Source of the DNA: Fredinandcohnia humi
Lineage (GTDB): Bacteria; Bacillota; Bacilli; Bacillales; Bacillaceae_L
DNA: 64,000 bases
NCBI RefSeq assembly: GCF_001439915.1
Contig: NZ_LMBW01000001.1
Span: 6,373-70,372 of the forward strand
Direction: 5' to 3'
In this document: in pieces, positions 25,787-33,651 of the stretch
Layout: every line of letters starts with the position of its first letter
Position numbering within the stretch: the stretch's first letter is position 1
Made by a program: the position numbers and the translations under genes
Notes under the pieces: model-generated
What the model was told of the DNA's origin: nothing
Database searches by the model: none
What the model saw: the letters and a program-made list of their open reading frames with translations, nothing else

Positions 25787-26996
25787 AGCCGCGTTCGATT
25801 ACTTTAACACCTTTATAAAACACCTTTTTAATTTGATCTACATCCGTTATTTCCAAACCAGGGATTCCTTCGGCTACCAAAAAATTGGCCGCCAATCCTG
25901 GTTCTAGCCTACCAAACTGATTTTCTTTTCCTAGAATTCTAGCAGGGCTGTTGGTCAGTAGGGCGAGTATCTGGTTTTCATCGAAAGTATTTTTTAACAA
26001 TTTCATTGAAGGCCCGGCAATAAGCATCAATGAATCAGGACCCTTTAAGGAACGATCTTGAAATGGTAGCCATGGTACCCCAGGATAAGGTGGCAGATAA
26101 GCATCTGTCGAAATCGAAACTGGAATCTTTCTTTCTATCAACTTCACAATTTGCTCCGGAGAGTTCGGTGGTAAATGTGTTCCCCCCATCGGAGTAACTA
26201 CGATTTGTATTCCTTTCTCCACAACTTTATCTATCTGTTTATCGGTAATCCCATGGGCATGGTGTAAGACATCAAATCCAGCTTTAATCGCCATGCCGAT
26301 TCCTTCTTCACCCGCAACATGGCAACCAATTTTTTTATCTGCATCATGATAAATCGCGACAATTTCCTTTAGTTGTTCGGTCGTATAAATAATTTCTCCA
26401 GCCTTAGGTACAACGTCTTCTGTAAAATTAGCTGGAGTAGCGTTGATAAAAATATTTTCGCCAGGATAGTCGCTGTTTTCAGCGATTTTTTTTACAAGAT
26501 TGGAGGAAGTTAAATCGCTCTGTGAAACCGCCTTTGATCCAGTAATAGATGTAAAATGTGCAAGATCTTCAAAGCCAATCGAGATGCTAGTTGTCGCAAA
26601 CGAAATATCCATTGGGAAATCAGCTACTGCATCACGATACTCACTTACCGAAAAATCGCAAAGTGGATGACCGCAGATTTGCTCCCCCAATGCAGTAATT
26701 CCAGAAGATAAGGCCTTAAAAAGAATTGCTTTTCCAGCTAAAAAATGGGTCTTGGTGGTAACTGGATATAGAGATGAAGGTGCAAATTCTAGTAAATGTG
26801 TGTGGCAATCAACAAGAGAAGGTGTGATGACTTGGTTTGAGCAATCAATAAGATCGAATTTGGGGATTTGATTTTTTAAAGTATCCCAACGACCGACCTC
26901 TTTAATTATTCCGTCCTCTACCAACATCGCCCCGTTTTCAATCGTTCCTACATCTGTAACCGTAATAAGTTTTTTAGCACGAATTATATATTTCAT
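25785..26996 (-). CDS. Amidohydrolase family protein (imidazolonepropionase/dipeptidase-like)
   Basis: A 403-residue metal-dependent amidohydrolase. The metal site VDCHTHLLEF, further histidines in IGCHVAGE and LHHAHGIT, and the aspartate of STDAYLPP are visible. The ATG at 26996 is preceded by a GGTGTGA ribosome site formed by the end of the upstream gene, from whose stop codon it is separated by only 6 bp. With the Gate-domain membrane protein upstream, the pair recalls iadA with yjiG/yjiH in E. coli; the substrate (a dipeptide or cyclic amide) is inferred. Confidence 0.8.
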   Translation of the reverse strand: MKYIIRAKKLITVTDVGTIENGAMLVEDGIIKEVGRWDTLKNQIPKFDLIDCSNQVITPSLVDCHTHLLEFAPSSLYPVTTKTHFLAGKAILFKALSSGITALGEQICGHPLCDFSVSEYRDAVADFPMDISFATTSISIGFEDLAHFTSITGSKAVSQSDLTSSNLVKKIAENSDYPGENIFINATPANFTEDVVPKAGEIIYTTEQLKEIVAIYHDADKKIGCHVAGEEGIGMAIKAGFDVLHHAHGITDKQIDKVVEKGIQIVVTPMGGTHLPPNSPEQIVKLIERKIPVSISTDAYLPPYPGVPWLPFQDRSLKGPDSLMLIAGPSMKLLKNTFDENQILALLTNSPARILGKENQFGRLEPGLAANFLVAEGIPGLEITDVDQIKKVFYKGVKVIERG

Positions 26997-27002
26997 CCAC
27001 AA

Positions 27003-28097
27003 TCACACCAAAAATGGCGTTAGCCAGTAACCGAGCATACATGCTGTAGCAATACGGATGATGAGTCCGATAACAGCCGCTCCGAGCGTTTCTTTTTCCG
27101 TAAGGTCTGAGGTTTCAGCCCAAGTGACAGGCACCTGGCCGAAGATGACGGATAATGGCAACCCAGAGTTGGCAAGAACAAAGGAACCAACGATTAATCG
27201 TGGATCAATATTTGTGGCGAGATCTGCAAGCCCGGCAACAGCTAACGTAGGTGCAGCTAGAACAGAAATGATTCCCGTTGTGGGCTCAATACTTAAAAAC
27301 GTGAGGCTTGAAGAAAGACCTGACTCGATAAAACCCCAGATTCCTGCAAATTTTAAAGCACCGATGAAAAAGAATACTGCCGCAACTGCTGGGATGATGA
27401 TAAGGAAGAGTAATTCAGCACCTTCCTTAGCTGATGCGAAAATGGTGTGTAAGAATCTTGTATTTGGTGTAAATCGAGGCAAATCCGCGAGTTCTACTTT
27501 TTTGGTGTCACGGTAAATTGTTCTAGAAAGCAGAAAAGGAACAACAATAATTGGCACAAAGATTGATAAAATCACTAACGGAAAAGCATTAATTCCAAAA
27601 ACAGAAAGAGCGATGAGTCCGAGTACAAAGGTTGCGAAGGATTGCGGTGACTGAATCATTGTCGCGACGGCTATTTTTTGTTCAGCCTTTGTCGCGTTTG
27701 CTTTTACTAAAATCGGTCCAGAAATTTTTCCAGCGGCATTAATATCGCCAAGGATGTTATAAACACTTGGAATGATGACAGAAGGATTAATTTTGAACCA
27801 CTTCATAATTGGAACAAAAAGCCGAATTAAACCATCTGTAAAACCTAGTCGTTCTAGAATTCTTCCAACGATAACGCTTACAATAATCGCGATCCCTATT
27901 TCACTGGTCAGGAAGATATCAACGACAACAGGTTTGACCTCTTTAATAATCGTGTCGAATAGCTGCGACATTGAGTTTGGAGAAAGCAATAAAAGAAGCA
28001 GTAACCCAAATACTAAAATAACCCCAATAATTTCCCACAAATTCCAGCTTGCTCTAGATGCTTTTGGCATAGGATGTGGAGTTTTATTCTCTTCCAT
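27003..28097 (-). CDS. Nucleoside-recognition (Gate) domain membrane protein
   Basis: A 364-residue protein with about nine helices. The segment NPSVIIPSVYNILGDINAAGKISGPILVKA and TIFASAKEGAELLFLIIIPAV are typical of Gate/nucleoside-recognition proteins (YjiG/YjiH, SpmA/SpmB relatives). Substrates of most family members are unknown. It is upstream of, and co-directional with, an amidohydrolase with a 6-bp gap, so it probably transports that enzyme's substrate. Confidence 0.8.
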   Translation of the reverse strand: MEENKTPHPMPKASRASWNLWEIIGVILVFGLLLLLLLSPNSMSQLFDTIIKEVKPVVVDIFLTSEIGIAIIVSVIVGRILERLGFTDGLIRLFVPIMKWFKINPSVIIPSVYNILGDINAAGKISGPILVKANATKAEQKIAVATMIQSPQSFATFVLGLIALSVFGINAFPLVILSIFVPIIVVPFLLSRTIYRDTKKVELADLPRFTPNTRFLHTIFASAKEGAELLFLIIIPAVAAVFFFIGALKFAGIWGFIESGLSSSLTFLSIEPTTGIISVLAAPTLAVAGLADLATNIDPRLIVGSFVLANSGLPLSVIFGQVPVTWAETSDLTEKETLGAAVIGLIIRIATACMLGYWLTPFLV

Positions 28098-28172
28098 AGT
28101 GAGCCCTCCAGACCTCTATTTATCATAATCAGCTTATGCCTAGAGGGGGGAGATGTGCATGTACGCCATGGG

Positions 28173-28192
28173 AGGGACAGGTCCTGTGTACC
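28173..28192. repeat. Dispersed GGGAC/GTCCC palindrome, copy 4 (partial)
   Basis: GGGACAGGTCCTGTGTACC, a degenerate copy in the 204-bp gap between divergent genes. Confidence 0.55.
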
Positions 28193-28301
28193 AAATTTTC
28201 TTTTCCTGTGACACGAAACCTGTACCAATGGAATAAAAACCAATTCTTCAATGCAATCTATTTGGGATGACAATTATTTTAATTAAAAAGGATGTGAGCT
28301 G

Positions 28302-28739
28302 TTGGAAGACAAAGAGATTGTAGTTGAAGAACTAAATACTTTATTAAGAGGAACATATATGGGGATTCGTGCTTTTGAACATCATATTCAAAATCTCGAT
28401 GAGCCTGAATTAAAACGAACATTTCAATCGATTCAACAGGAGGCCAAACTAAATGCGCAAAAGCTTGCAGAACGCATTCAAAATTTAAACGGTGTCCCTG
28501 CGAATAGTGAAGGCGTTACTGGAACAATGCATGGTTTCATGCATAAGGTCAGGCTATCCAATGATCCAGAAGGTATTTTAAAAGATGCATTACAAGGATT
28601 AGAGAAATATGGTGTGGAATACTCAGAAGAGCTTGTTAAGGGTGACCTTGATTCAGAAAGTAGGAAAATAGCTGAAGAAGTAATCGATACAAGTCGTAGA
28701 CATGCAGAAGTGATTAGAAATGTATTAAAGCAAATCTAG
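28302..28739 (+). CDS. DUF2383 (PA2169-like) four-helix-bundle protein
   Basis: A 145-residue, wholly helical, ferritin-like soluble protein. The pattern VEELNTLLRGTYMGIRAFEHHI, a second helix with IQQEAKLNAQKLAERI and the closing DTSRRHAEVIRNVL fit DUF2383. The start is a TTG at 28302 behind AAGGATGTGA. Function unknown; some members bind metal. Confidence 0.75.
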   Translation: MEDKEIVVEELNTLLRGTYMGIRAFEHHIQNLDEPELKRTFQSIQQEAKLNAQKLAERIQNLNGVPANSEGVTGTMHGFMHKVRLSNDPEGILKDALQGLEKYGVEYSEELVKGDLDSESRKIAEEVIDTSRRHAEVIRNVLKQI

Positions 28740-28753
28740 CAAAACGCACGAAG

Positions 28754-28778
28754 AACACACTTCTGATAGTGTGTTTAT
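28754..28778 (+). terminator. Weak terminator after the DUF2383 gene
   Basis: AACACACT pairs with AGTGTGTT; the following T-run is short. Confidence 0.5.
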
Positions 28779-28782
28779 TAGT

Positions 28783-28813
28783 GAAAAAAGACAGCCTTAT
28801 AGGAGGCTGTCTT
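28783..28813 (-). terminator. Terminator of the CMD gene (minus strand)
   Basis: On the minus strand AAGACAGCCT pairs with AGGCTGTCTT and runs into TTTTTT. Confidence 0.85.
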
Positions 28814-28827
28814 GGTATAAAATGGTT

Positions 28828-29193
28828 TCACTGCTTCAATTGTTTCAATTCTTCAATACTCTCTTGAACAAGTGTAACGGCTTGACTCATAGCTGCTCCT
28901 CCGCCAAATGCCGCGGTTACACCGATAGCTTCGAGAACTTCTTCTTCGGAACAACCTTGATCTAAACAGCCTTTTGTGTGATAGATTATACAATATTCAT
29001 CCTGTGAATATAAACTAATACCTAAAGCGATAAGTTGTTTTTGCTTTTTAGATAAGACGCCTTCTTTAAAGCATTCTTCGGTAAAAGCATTATAAAGTTC
29101 AGCTAGCTTTGGCATTTTTTTTGTAAAGACTCCTATACCGGACTTATAATCAAGAAGTGCAGCCTCTGTTGAATTTCTCGCTTCAAATTCCAT
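28828..29193 (-). CDS. Carboxymuconolactone decarboxylase (AhpD-like) family protein
   Basis: A 121-residue helical protein. [41 protein letters not shown] carries a conserved pair of cysteines and the histidine of the CMD/AhpD fold. These proteins act as alkylhydroperoxidase-like redox enzymes or decarboxylases. A small gene of unknown role (29217-29354) lies 23 bp upstream on the same strand. Confidence 0.88.
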   Translation of the reverse strand: MEFEARNSTEAALLDYKSGIGVFTKKMPKLAELYNAFTEECFKEGVLSKKQKQLIALGISLYSQDEYCIIYHTKGCLDQGCSEEEVLEAIGVTAAFGGGAAMSQAVTLVQESIEELKQLKQ

Positions 29194-29216
29194 AATGATG
29201 TTACCTCATTTCTGAG

Positions 29217-29354
29217 TCATTTTTTAGTATTTTTCGCATTAGGATCCATGCTGTTTGCTCCATAATCTGGTACATGGCTCGCATGTTCTTCGTGGTATCT
29301 TGAACCTGAACCTACTTCACTGTTTCGTTGTTTGTTCTTATTTTGCTTTGCCAT
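29217..29354 (-). CDS. Small hydrophilic protein (45 aa)
   Basis: An uncatalogued short gene read directly from the minus strand: ATG at 29354, stop TGA at 29217-29219, 45 residues. It starts MAKQNKNKQRNSEVGSGSRY and continues HEEHASHVPDYGAN to a lysine-rich end. The composition (Asn, Lys, Gln, Ser; no hydrophobic segment) recalls small spore proteins, but I recognise no family. AGGGGTGA is about 6-7 nt upstream. It is co-directional with the CMD gene. Confidence 0.65.
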   Translation of the reverse strand: MAKQNKNKQRNSEVGSGSRYHEEHASHVPDYGANSMDPNAKNTKK

Positions 29355-29378
29355 TTTTTTCACCCCTGTATTTTTGTT

Positions 29379-29406
29379 GGGACAAGAATCCTGTCCTGCG
29401 TGTCCC
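29379..29406. repeat. Dispersed GGGAC/GTCCC palindrome, copy 5
   Basis: GGGACAAGAATCCTGTCC followed by TGCGTGTCCC, between the small gene and the end of splB. Confidence 0.6.
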
Positions 29407-29445
29407 AGGCCATGAATCTATGTCCTACCGTATTGTTACCTTGAT

Positions 29446-30471
29446 TTATGTGAAGTATTCGAGTTTCGCTTCTGGGAAGAATTTTTCCATGTACGCGTAT
29501 AGGTGTTTTTTTATATCTTCTTCTTCGTCTTTTTGATAAATGTATTTTCCTATACCGTATTTACCCCACTTATATCTTCTTTTTTCTTCATCCAATTCTA
29601 ATTTGGTCATTGGGTAGTTTTTCTCGATCACTTTTTTTGCTGGTTTTGTAAACCGGTGTTGGATGAATTCAAAGGTTAAGTCCTTTTTTGCTTCTGGTGG
29701 CAATTCTGCTTCTAAACGTTCAAACATCTTATAATAACCATCCTCCCATCCTTCATGAAGATAGATAGGGGCTACGATAAATCCAAGAGGATAGCCAGCT
29801 CTTGCGACTTTACCTGCTGCTTCAATTCTTGTTTCTAACGGAGAAGTCCCAGGCTCAAAATTTTTAACGATATAATCTGCGTTAACACTGAAGCGAAATC
29901 TTGTTTTTCCATTATGTTTAGCATCTAGTAAGTGATCGACGTGATGAAATTTTGTCACAAATCGTAGCTTCCCTAACTCTGATTTCCCGAAATGTTCTAT
30001 TGCTCTTTTAAGAGTATGGGTGATGTGATCGATTCCAACAATATCTGATGTACATGATGCTTCAAACCTAGTAAGTTCAGGGGCACGTTCCTCCATATAC
30101 TTATCAGCAGCCTCTAAAATTTCCTCCACATTTACATATGTACGAATATAGGGCTTACTTCCCATCGTTGTTTGTAAGTAGCAATAATGACAATGCCCCA
30201 TGCAGCCCGTGGCAAATGGAATTGCGTACTCTGCTGAAGGCTTTGAGGTATCAAACTTTAGTGTCTTTCTTATTCCCACTACAAGAGTGGACTTAGCGAC
30301 CCGGTACTTTTGGAAGTCATTATCACCCGGTAGGTTTCTAATTTGATTGTGTGATGTGGTATATCGAATTTCTACATCCATCTTTTCAAATTTTTCGAGG
30401 AGCTGTTGCCCTAATGGATAATCTAATGCTTTGGGTTCAAAATAAATGAGCTTTGGATTAAAAGGCTTCAT
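29446..30471 (-). CDS. splB: Spore photoproduct lyase
   Basis: A 341-residue radical-SAM enzyme that directly reverses the spore photoproduct (5-thyminyl-5,6-dihydrothymine) during germination. The cluster-binding cysteines are 90, 94 and 97 (CMGHCHYC), and Cys140 in ASCTSD is the catalytic hydrogen-donor cysteine. Length and these positions match B. subtilis SplB. It overlaps splA by 4 nt, confirming the splAB operon. Confidence 0.97.
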   Translation of the reverse strand: MKPFNPKLIYFEPKALDYPLGQQLLEKFEKMDVEIRYTTSHNQIRNLPGDNDFQKYRVAKSTLVVGIRKTLKFDTSKPSAEYAIPFATGCMGHCHYCYLQTTMGSKPYIRTYVNVEEILEAADKYMEERAPELTRFEASCTSDIVGIDHITHTLKRAIEHFGKSELGKLRFVTKFHHVDHLLDAKHNGKTRFRFSVNADYIVKNFEPGTSPLETRIEAAGKVARAGYPLGFIVAPIYLHEGWEDGYYKMFERLEAELPPEAKKDLTFEFIQHRFTKPAKKVIEKNYPMTKLELDEEKRRYKWGKYGIGKYIYQKDEEEDIKKHLYAYMEKFFPEAKLEYFT

Positions 30472-30707
30472 TCCAATGTCCCTTCTGAAGAGTCACCATA
30501 GTAATAATTATAGGCTTGGTTTGCTTCTTCTTCTGTGGGGTAAACTGCGACTTCGCTCGATAAGGGGTAATACGTTTCATACAAAAATAGAGCCAATTCA
30601 TTCTGAGTTTCAGGGTGATTTACAACTGCTGCAGCTTGTATATTTGCTACGTCCTGAGTATGGGGATTTCGATAAAATACATAAACAACATCTCCAGCTT
30701 GATACAT
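30468..30707 (-). CDS. splA: SplA, regulator of spore photoproduct lyase
   Basis: A 79-residue acidic protein, MYQAGDVVYVFYRNPHTQDVANIQAAAVV to a Tyr/Glu-rich end, matching SplA by sequence character and position. In B. subtilis SplA limits splAB expression. AAGGTGATG precedes the ATG. The 3' end overlaps the splB start. Confidence 0.92.
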   Translation of the reverse strand: MYQAGDVVYVFYRNPHTQDVANIQAAAVVNHPETQNELALFLYETYYPLSSEVAVYPTEEEANQAYNYYYGDSSEGTLE

Positions 30708-30873
30708 TTGACATCACCTTTTCAATTTTTATAAAATGCTTACCTTATCTCATTTTTTCATTTTGTCCTTTAAGTTATGTCTACTTGATTATGGAAAATT
30801 GGGTTTCATGTATGTTAAATCGTTATTTTGAAAATAATACCATAGTAACTATGATTATTTGAGGTGAATAGGT

Positions 30874-31299
30874 GTGATTGCATTAAATTCGGTAATAGAG
30901 GGGAAAAAGGCTAATTTTGGTGCCGTTCGAGATATTTTTGATTCTCACGGTTGTAGCTTTTGCAGTAATTTTGAATATGACCAAGGAAAGTTTGATGCTG
31001 TGCTAGATCGAGAAAATGGAGAAACTATCTATTTACGAGTCCCTTTTTTTGTAGTCGAGGGAATGCTTGACCATTCTAGTGCGCGAATTCAATTTGGAAC
31101 ACCATATGTCATTAAACATATTGTGAACTACGGGCTAGATTATGATCAAAACTCATTTGTTACTGCAACGACCGGACTTGATCAATTCCAGGAGCCACTG
31201 GATAAGGATGGGCAAATTTCAGATAAAAGCAGGTGGGAACAAGCCGGTGTTGAAGTAGTGGAACGTATTTACAACTCCATGGTAGACTTAGTATCATAA
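30874..31299 (+). CDS. YugN-like family protein
   Basis: A 141-residue soluble protein. The fold-defining stretches YDQGKFDAVLDRENGETIYLRVPFFVVEG, IQFGTPYVIKHIVNYGLDYD and FQEPLDKDG match the YugN family (PF08868), whose role is unknown. The start is a GTG at 30874 with GAGGTGA 6 nt upstream. Confidence 0.85.
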   Translation: MIALNSVIEGKKANFGAVRDIFDSHGCSFCSNFEYDQGKFDAVLDRENGETIYLRVPFFVVEGMLDHSSARIQFGTPYVIKHIVNYGLDYDQNSFVTATTGLDQFQEPLDKDGQISDKSRWEQAGVEVVERIYNSMVDLVS

Positions 31300-31301
31300 A
31301 T

Positions 31302-31351
31302 GGGACGAGGATTTTTCGTTCCGTTTTTTCGTTGGGACATGGACCTGTCTC
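31302..31351. repeat. Dispersed GGGAC/GTCCC palindromes, copy 6 (doublet)
   Basis: Two adjacent degenerate units: GGGACGAGGATTTTTCG to 31323, and GGGACATGGACCTGTCTC at 31334-31351. The first resembles a terminator for the YugN-like gene. Confidence 0.55.
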
Positions 31352-31354
31352 AAC

Positions 31355-32320
31355 TTATTTTAAATAAAATGATGAGCCGTCGATTATTTCCGCGTCATTC
31401 CTCATTTTGATTTCTTCCATTAGTTTAAATAGAGCAGCGTCTTTTTTCTTTGCTTCAATCATACAGTCTATTTGTGGAATACTTCCTCTTATTTCTTTTA
31501 AAAACATAAAAAACATTTCAATATCTACATAATCCGAATGATGACGAAAGGCTTCTGGACTTTTTGGACTTGAAATATGCATTTTTATCGGGAGTGGGGA
31601 ATGCTTCCACGTTTGTACCACTCGATCCCAGTGGAATTCCCAATTTGGGTTTTGATGGTGGGCTAAGTGGTGGTGATAATCAAATACAAGTGGAATATTT
31701 AACTTTTCGCTTAGGTAAAGTGTATCTTCCAGAGTGAATGATGTATCATCATTTTCGAGCATAATCATGTTTTGGATTTTTGCCGGGACGTCCATCCAAT
31801 TCGTAACGAAGCGCTCGAGTGACATATCTGTTTCTTTATAATTACCCCCAACATGCATCACACAGCGGTGAAATGGATTTATCCCCATTGCCTTTAATAG
31901 GAGATAATGAAGCTTTAGGGTCCGTATTGAGTTTTTTGAAATTTCCACTTGAGGAGAATTGATTAGCACAAAGTGATCCGGATGAAAATCAATTCGAATT
32001 CCATGTTCATTAGAAAAATCCCCAATTTCTCGAAGACTTGCTTTTAATGGCTTGAGATAATTCCAATCGAGAAGCTCTTCATGATTTGCTAAAGGAATGA
32101 GACGTGAGGTTAGTCGGTAAAAATGAATTTCAGAGGCTGCATTATGCTTTAACAGCCTTAGGGTATTGTGCAGATTTGTTAGAGCAATACGTTCCAATTT
32201 CCGAATCGCTGCTTCGCGGTCTTCTATTTTTTGAAATTGTGCAAACGTCATTGTTTTTGAAGGGGACGCATTTTTCAGTTCTGCACTCATTGCCACATAT
32301 CCTAGACGTACAATTGTCAC
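31355..32320 (-). CDS. UvdE/UvsE-family UV damage endonuclease, second copy
   Basis: A 321-residue TIM-barrel endonuclease-like protein. Metal-site motifs VMHVGGNYKETD, MLENDD, VFDYHHHLAHH and HISSPK parallel those of the neighbouring UvsE, with FHPDHFVLINSP replacing FHPNQFTLFTSE. It starts at a GTG at 32320 behind GAGGTGAA, 29 bp after the uvsE stop. Divergence between the two is high, so this is an old duplication or a separately acquired paralogue, perhaps with different lesion preference. Confidence 0.9.
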   Translation of the reverse strand: MTIVRLGYVAMSAELKNASPSKTMTFAQFQKIEDREAAIRKLERIALTNLHNTLRLLKHNAASEIHFYRLTSRLIPLANHEELLDWNYLKPLKASLREIGDFSNEHGIRIDFHPDHFVLINSPQVEISKNSIRTLKLHYLLLKAMGINPFHRCVMHVGGNYKETDMSLERFVTNWMDVPAKIQNMIMLENDDTSFTLEDTLYLSEKLNIPLVFDYHHHLAHHQNPNWEFHWDRVVQTWKHSPLPIKMHISSPKSPEAFRHHSDYVDIEMFFMFLKEIRGSIPQIDCMIEAKKKDAALFKLMEEIKMRNDAEIIDGSSFYLK

Positions 32321-32349
32321 CTACGTTCACCTCGCGTATTTTTCATCAT

Positions 32350-33303
32350 TTACCATTCCACCGTTGAGCTTGTTATTCGTTTTACCCCTCTAATCGATGC
32401 TATCTCTTCCACAAGTCTGTGCATGGCAAGGTTCTTTTGTTTTGCTTCGATCATGATATCGAAGTCTTGATTGAGGACCTTCGCCATTTTTAAAAAAGGC
32501 ATGATAAAGTCTAAGGACACAAAATCGGCATGTGACCGGTAGGCTTTATCTGATTTTGGCGATGATAGATGTACTTTTGGTATTGTTGTTTTGTTGTTCC
32601 ACGTTTGAAAAATCCGCTCTAAATACAGTGTGAGATCAACTCCATCGTTGTTAGCCATATGGTGATGATAATCAAGAATCATCGGGATGTTTTCTTTTTC
32701 ACAAGCAAGCAGTGTTTCCTCCACATTGTACGTCTTATCGTCATTTTCAAGTGTCATTTGTTTCTTGATTTCGGTTGGTAGTGTATTGAGATTTTGATGG
32801 AACCGAGCTAATGTTTTTTCTTTATCTCCATAGGCGCCACCAATATGTATATTAAGGATTCCTTTTTCAAGGGCGCACAGAGCTTTGAGCATTTTGTAAT
32901 GAAATTTCATGTCGGTTATAGCATTCGTTGTTACTTCATCCTTTTCACTAGTGAAAAGGGTGAATTGATTAGGGTGAAAGCTTACCCTCATTTTATATTG
33001 ATGTATGAGTTGTCCAAGTTCCTCCCATTCCTTCTTGAAGGGCGTAATGAAATCCCACTTCACTTCAGGATGAGTGGCTAAGGGGACGAGTGAGCTTGAA
33101 AGCCGATAGACCCCAATTTCATGTGCAATATTATAGTGAAGAATCCTTTTGGTATGGTGAAGATTCTCCGCTGTAACGTATTTGAGCTTTTCCATTCGTT
33201 CATCCTTGGGAAGTGCAGCATACCGTGTGAAAGTTAATGATTTTGACGGACTTGCATCCCACAAGCCAAGTGCATTTGCGACATAACCAAATCGAATTTT
33301 CAT
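32350..33303 (-). CDS. uvsE: UV damage endonuclease UvsE
   Basis: A 317-residue UvdE-family enzyme that nicks DNA 5' of UV photoproducts and abasic sites. It opens MKIRFGYVANALGLWDASPSKSLT and carries FHPNQFTLF, NIHIGGAYGDKE, LENDDKTYN, LDYHHHMAN and HLSSPKSDKAYRSHADF, the metal-ligand motifs of the family. It is upstream of and co-directional with the second UvdE gene, and close to splAB. Confidence 0.94.
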   Translation of the reverse strand: MKIRFGYVANALGLWDASPSKSLTFTRYAALPKDERMEKLKYVTAENLHHTKRILHYNIAHEIGVYRLSSSLVPLATHPEVKWDFITPFKKEWEELGQLIHQYKMRVSFHPNQFTLFTSEKDEVTTNAITDMKFHYKMLKALCALEKGILNIHIGGAYGDKEKTLARFHQNLNTLPTEIKKQMTLENDDKTYNVEETLLACEKENIPMILDYHHHMANNDGVDLTLYLERIFQTWNNKTTIPKVHLSSPKSDKAYRSHADFVSLDFIMPFLKMAKVLNQDFDIMIEAKQKNLAMHRLVEEIASIRGVKRITSSTVEW

Positions 33304-33353
33304 TTTTTAGCCTCTTTGGCACGGAGGTACCACTTCATTTTTATGTTTTTCGC

Positions 33354-33380
33354 GGGACAATGGACCTGTCCCTCTGGTCC
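33354..33380. repeat. Dispersed GGGAC/GTCCC palindrome, copy 7
   Basis: GGGACAATGGACCTGTCCC followed by TCTGGTCC, between uvsE and a small membrane-protein gene. Confidence 0.65.
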
Positions 33381-33414
33381 ACAATTTTGTTATATTTAAT
33401 GTAAGGAGAATATG

Positions 33415-33591
33415 ATGTTATTATGCAGATTGTTTTTATTTTTTATGGTGTTGGCTTTGGTGGGAAGTTTGGTGTTGAATTTTACATTGTTATCGAAAAT
33501 GAATCAGCTTGAGCAGCAGGTGGGGGTTATTTCTGGTTCTCAACAAGACATTTATAGCAACGGGGACACTTTTGAAAAAGAAATCTATTAA
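33415..33591 (+). CDS. Small single-pass membrane protein (58 aa)
   Basis: A short gene read directly: ATG at 33415 (a second in-frame ATG at 33412), stop TAA at 33589-33591. Residues 2-27 are strongly hydrophobic (LLCRLFLFFMVLALVGSLVL), followed by KMNQLEQQV, a short coiled-coil-like stretch, and an acidic C-terminus. AAGGAG lies 6 nt upstream. I do not recognise the family. It is isolated between divergent or convergent neighbours. Confidence 0.6.
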   Translation: MLLCRLFLFFMVLALVGSLVLNFTLLSKMNQLEQQVGVISGSQQDIYSNGDTFEKEIY

Positions 33592-33597
33592 TAGAAG

Positions 33598-33648
33598 GGA
33601 GAGACAGTGAACCTTGCTACCATGATGGAGCAAGGTACTGTCTCCCGC
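33598..33648. other. Large hairpin without a clear T-run
   Basis: GGGAGAGACAGT and ACCTTGCT pair with AGCAAGGT and ACTGTCTCCC around ACCATGATGG. It separates the small plus-strand gene from the end of the YeiH-family gene and may terminate one of them, but no U-tract follows on either strand. Confidence 0.5.
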
Positions 33649-33651
33649 ATC

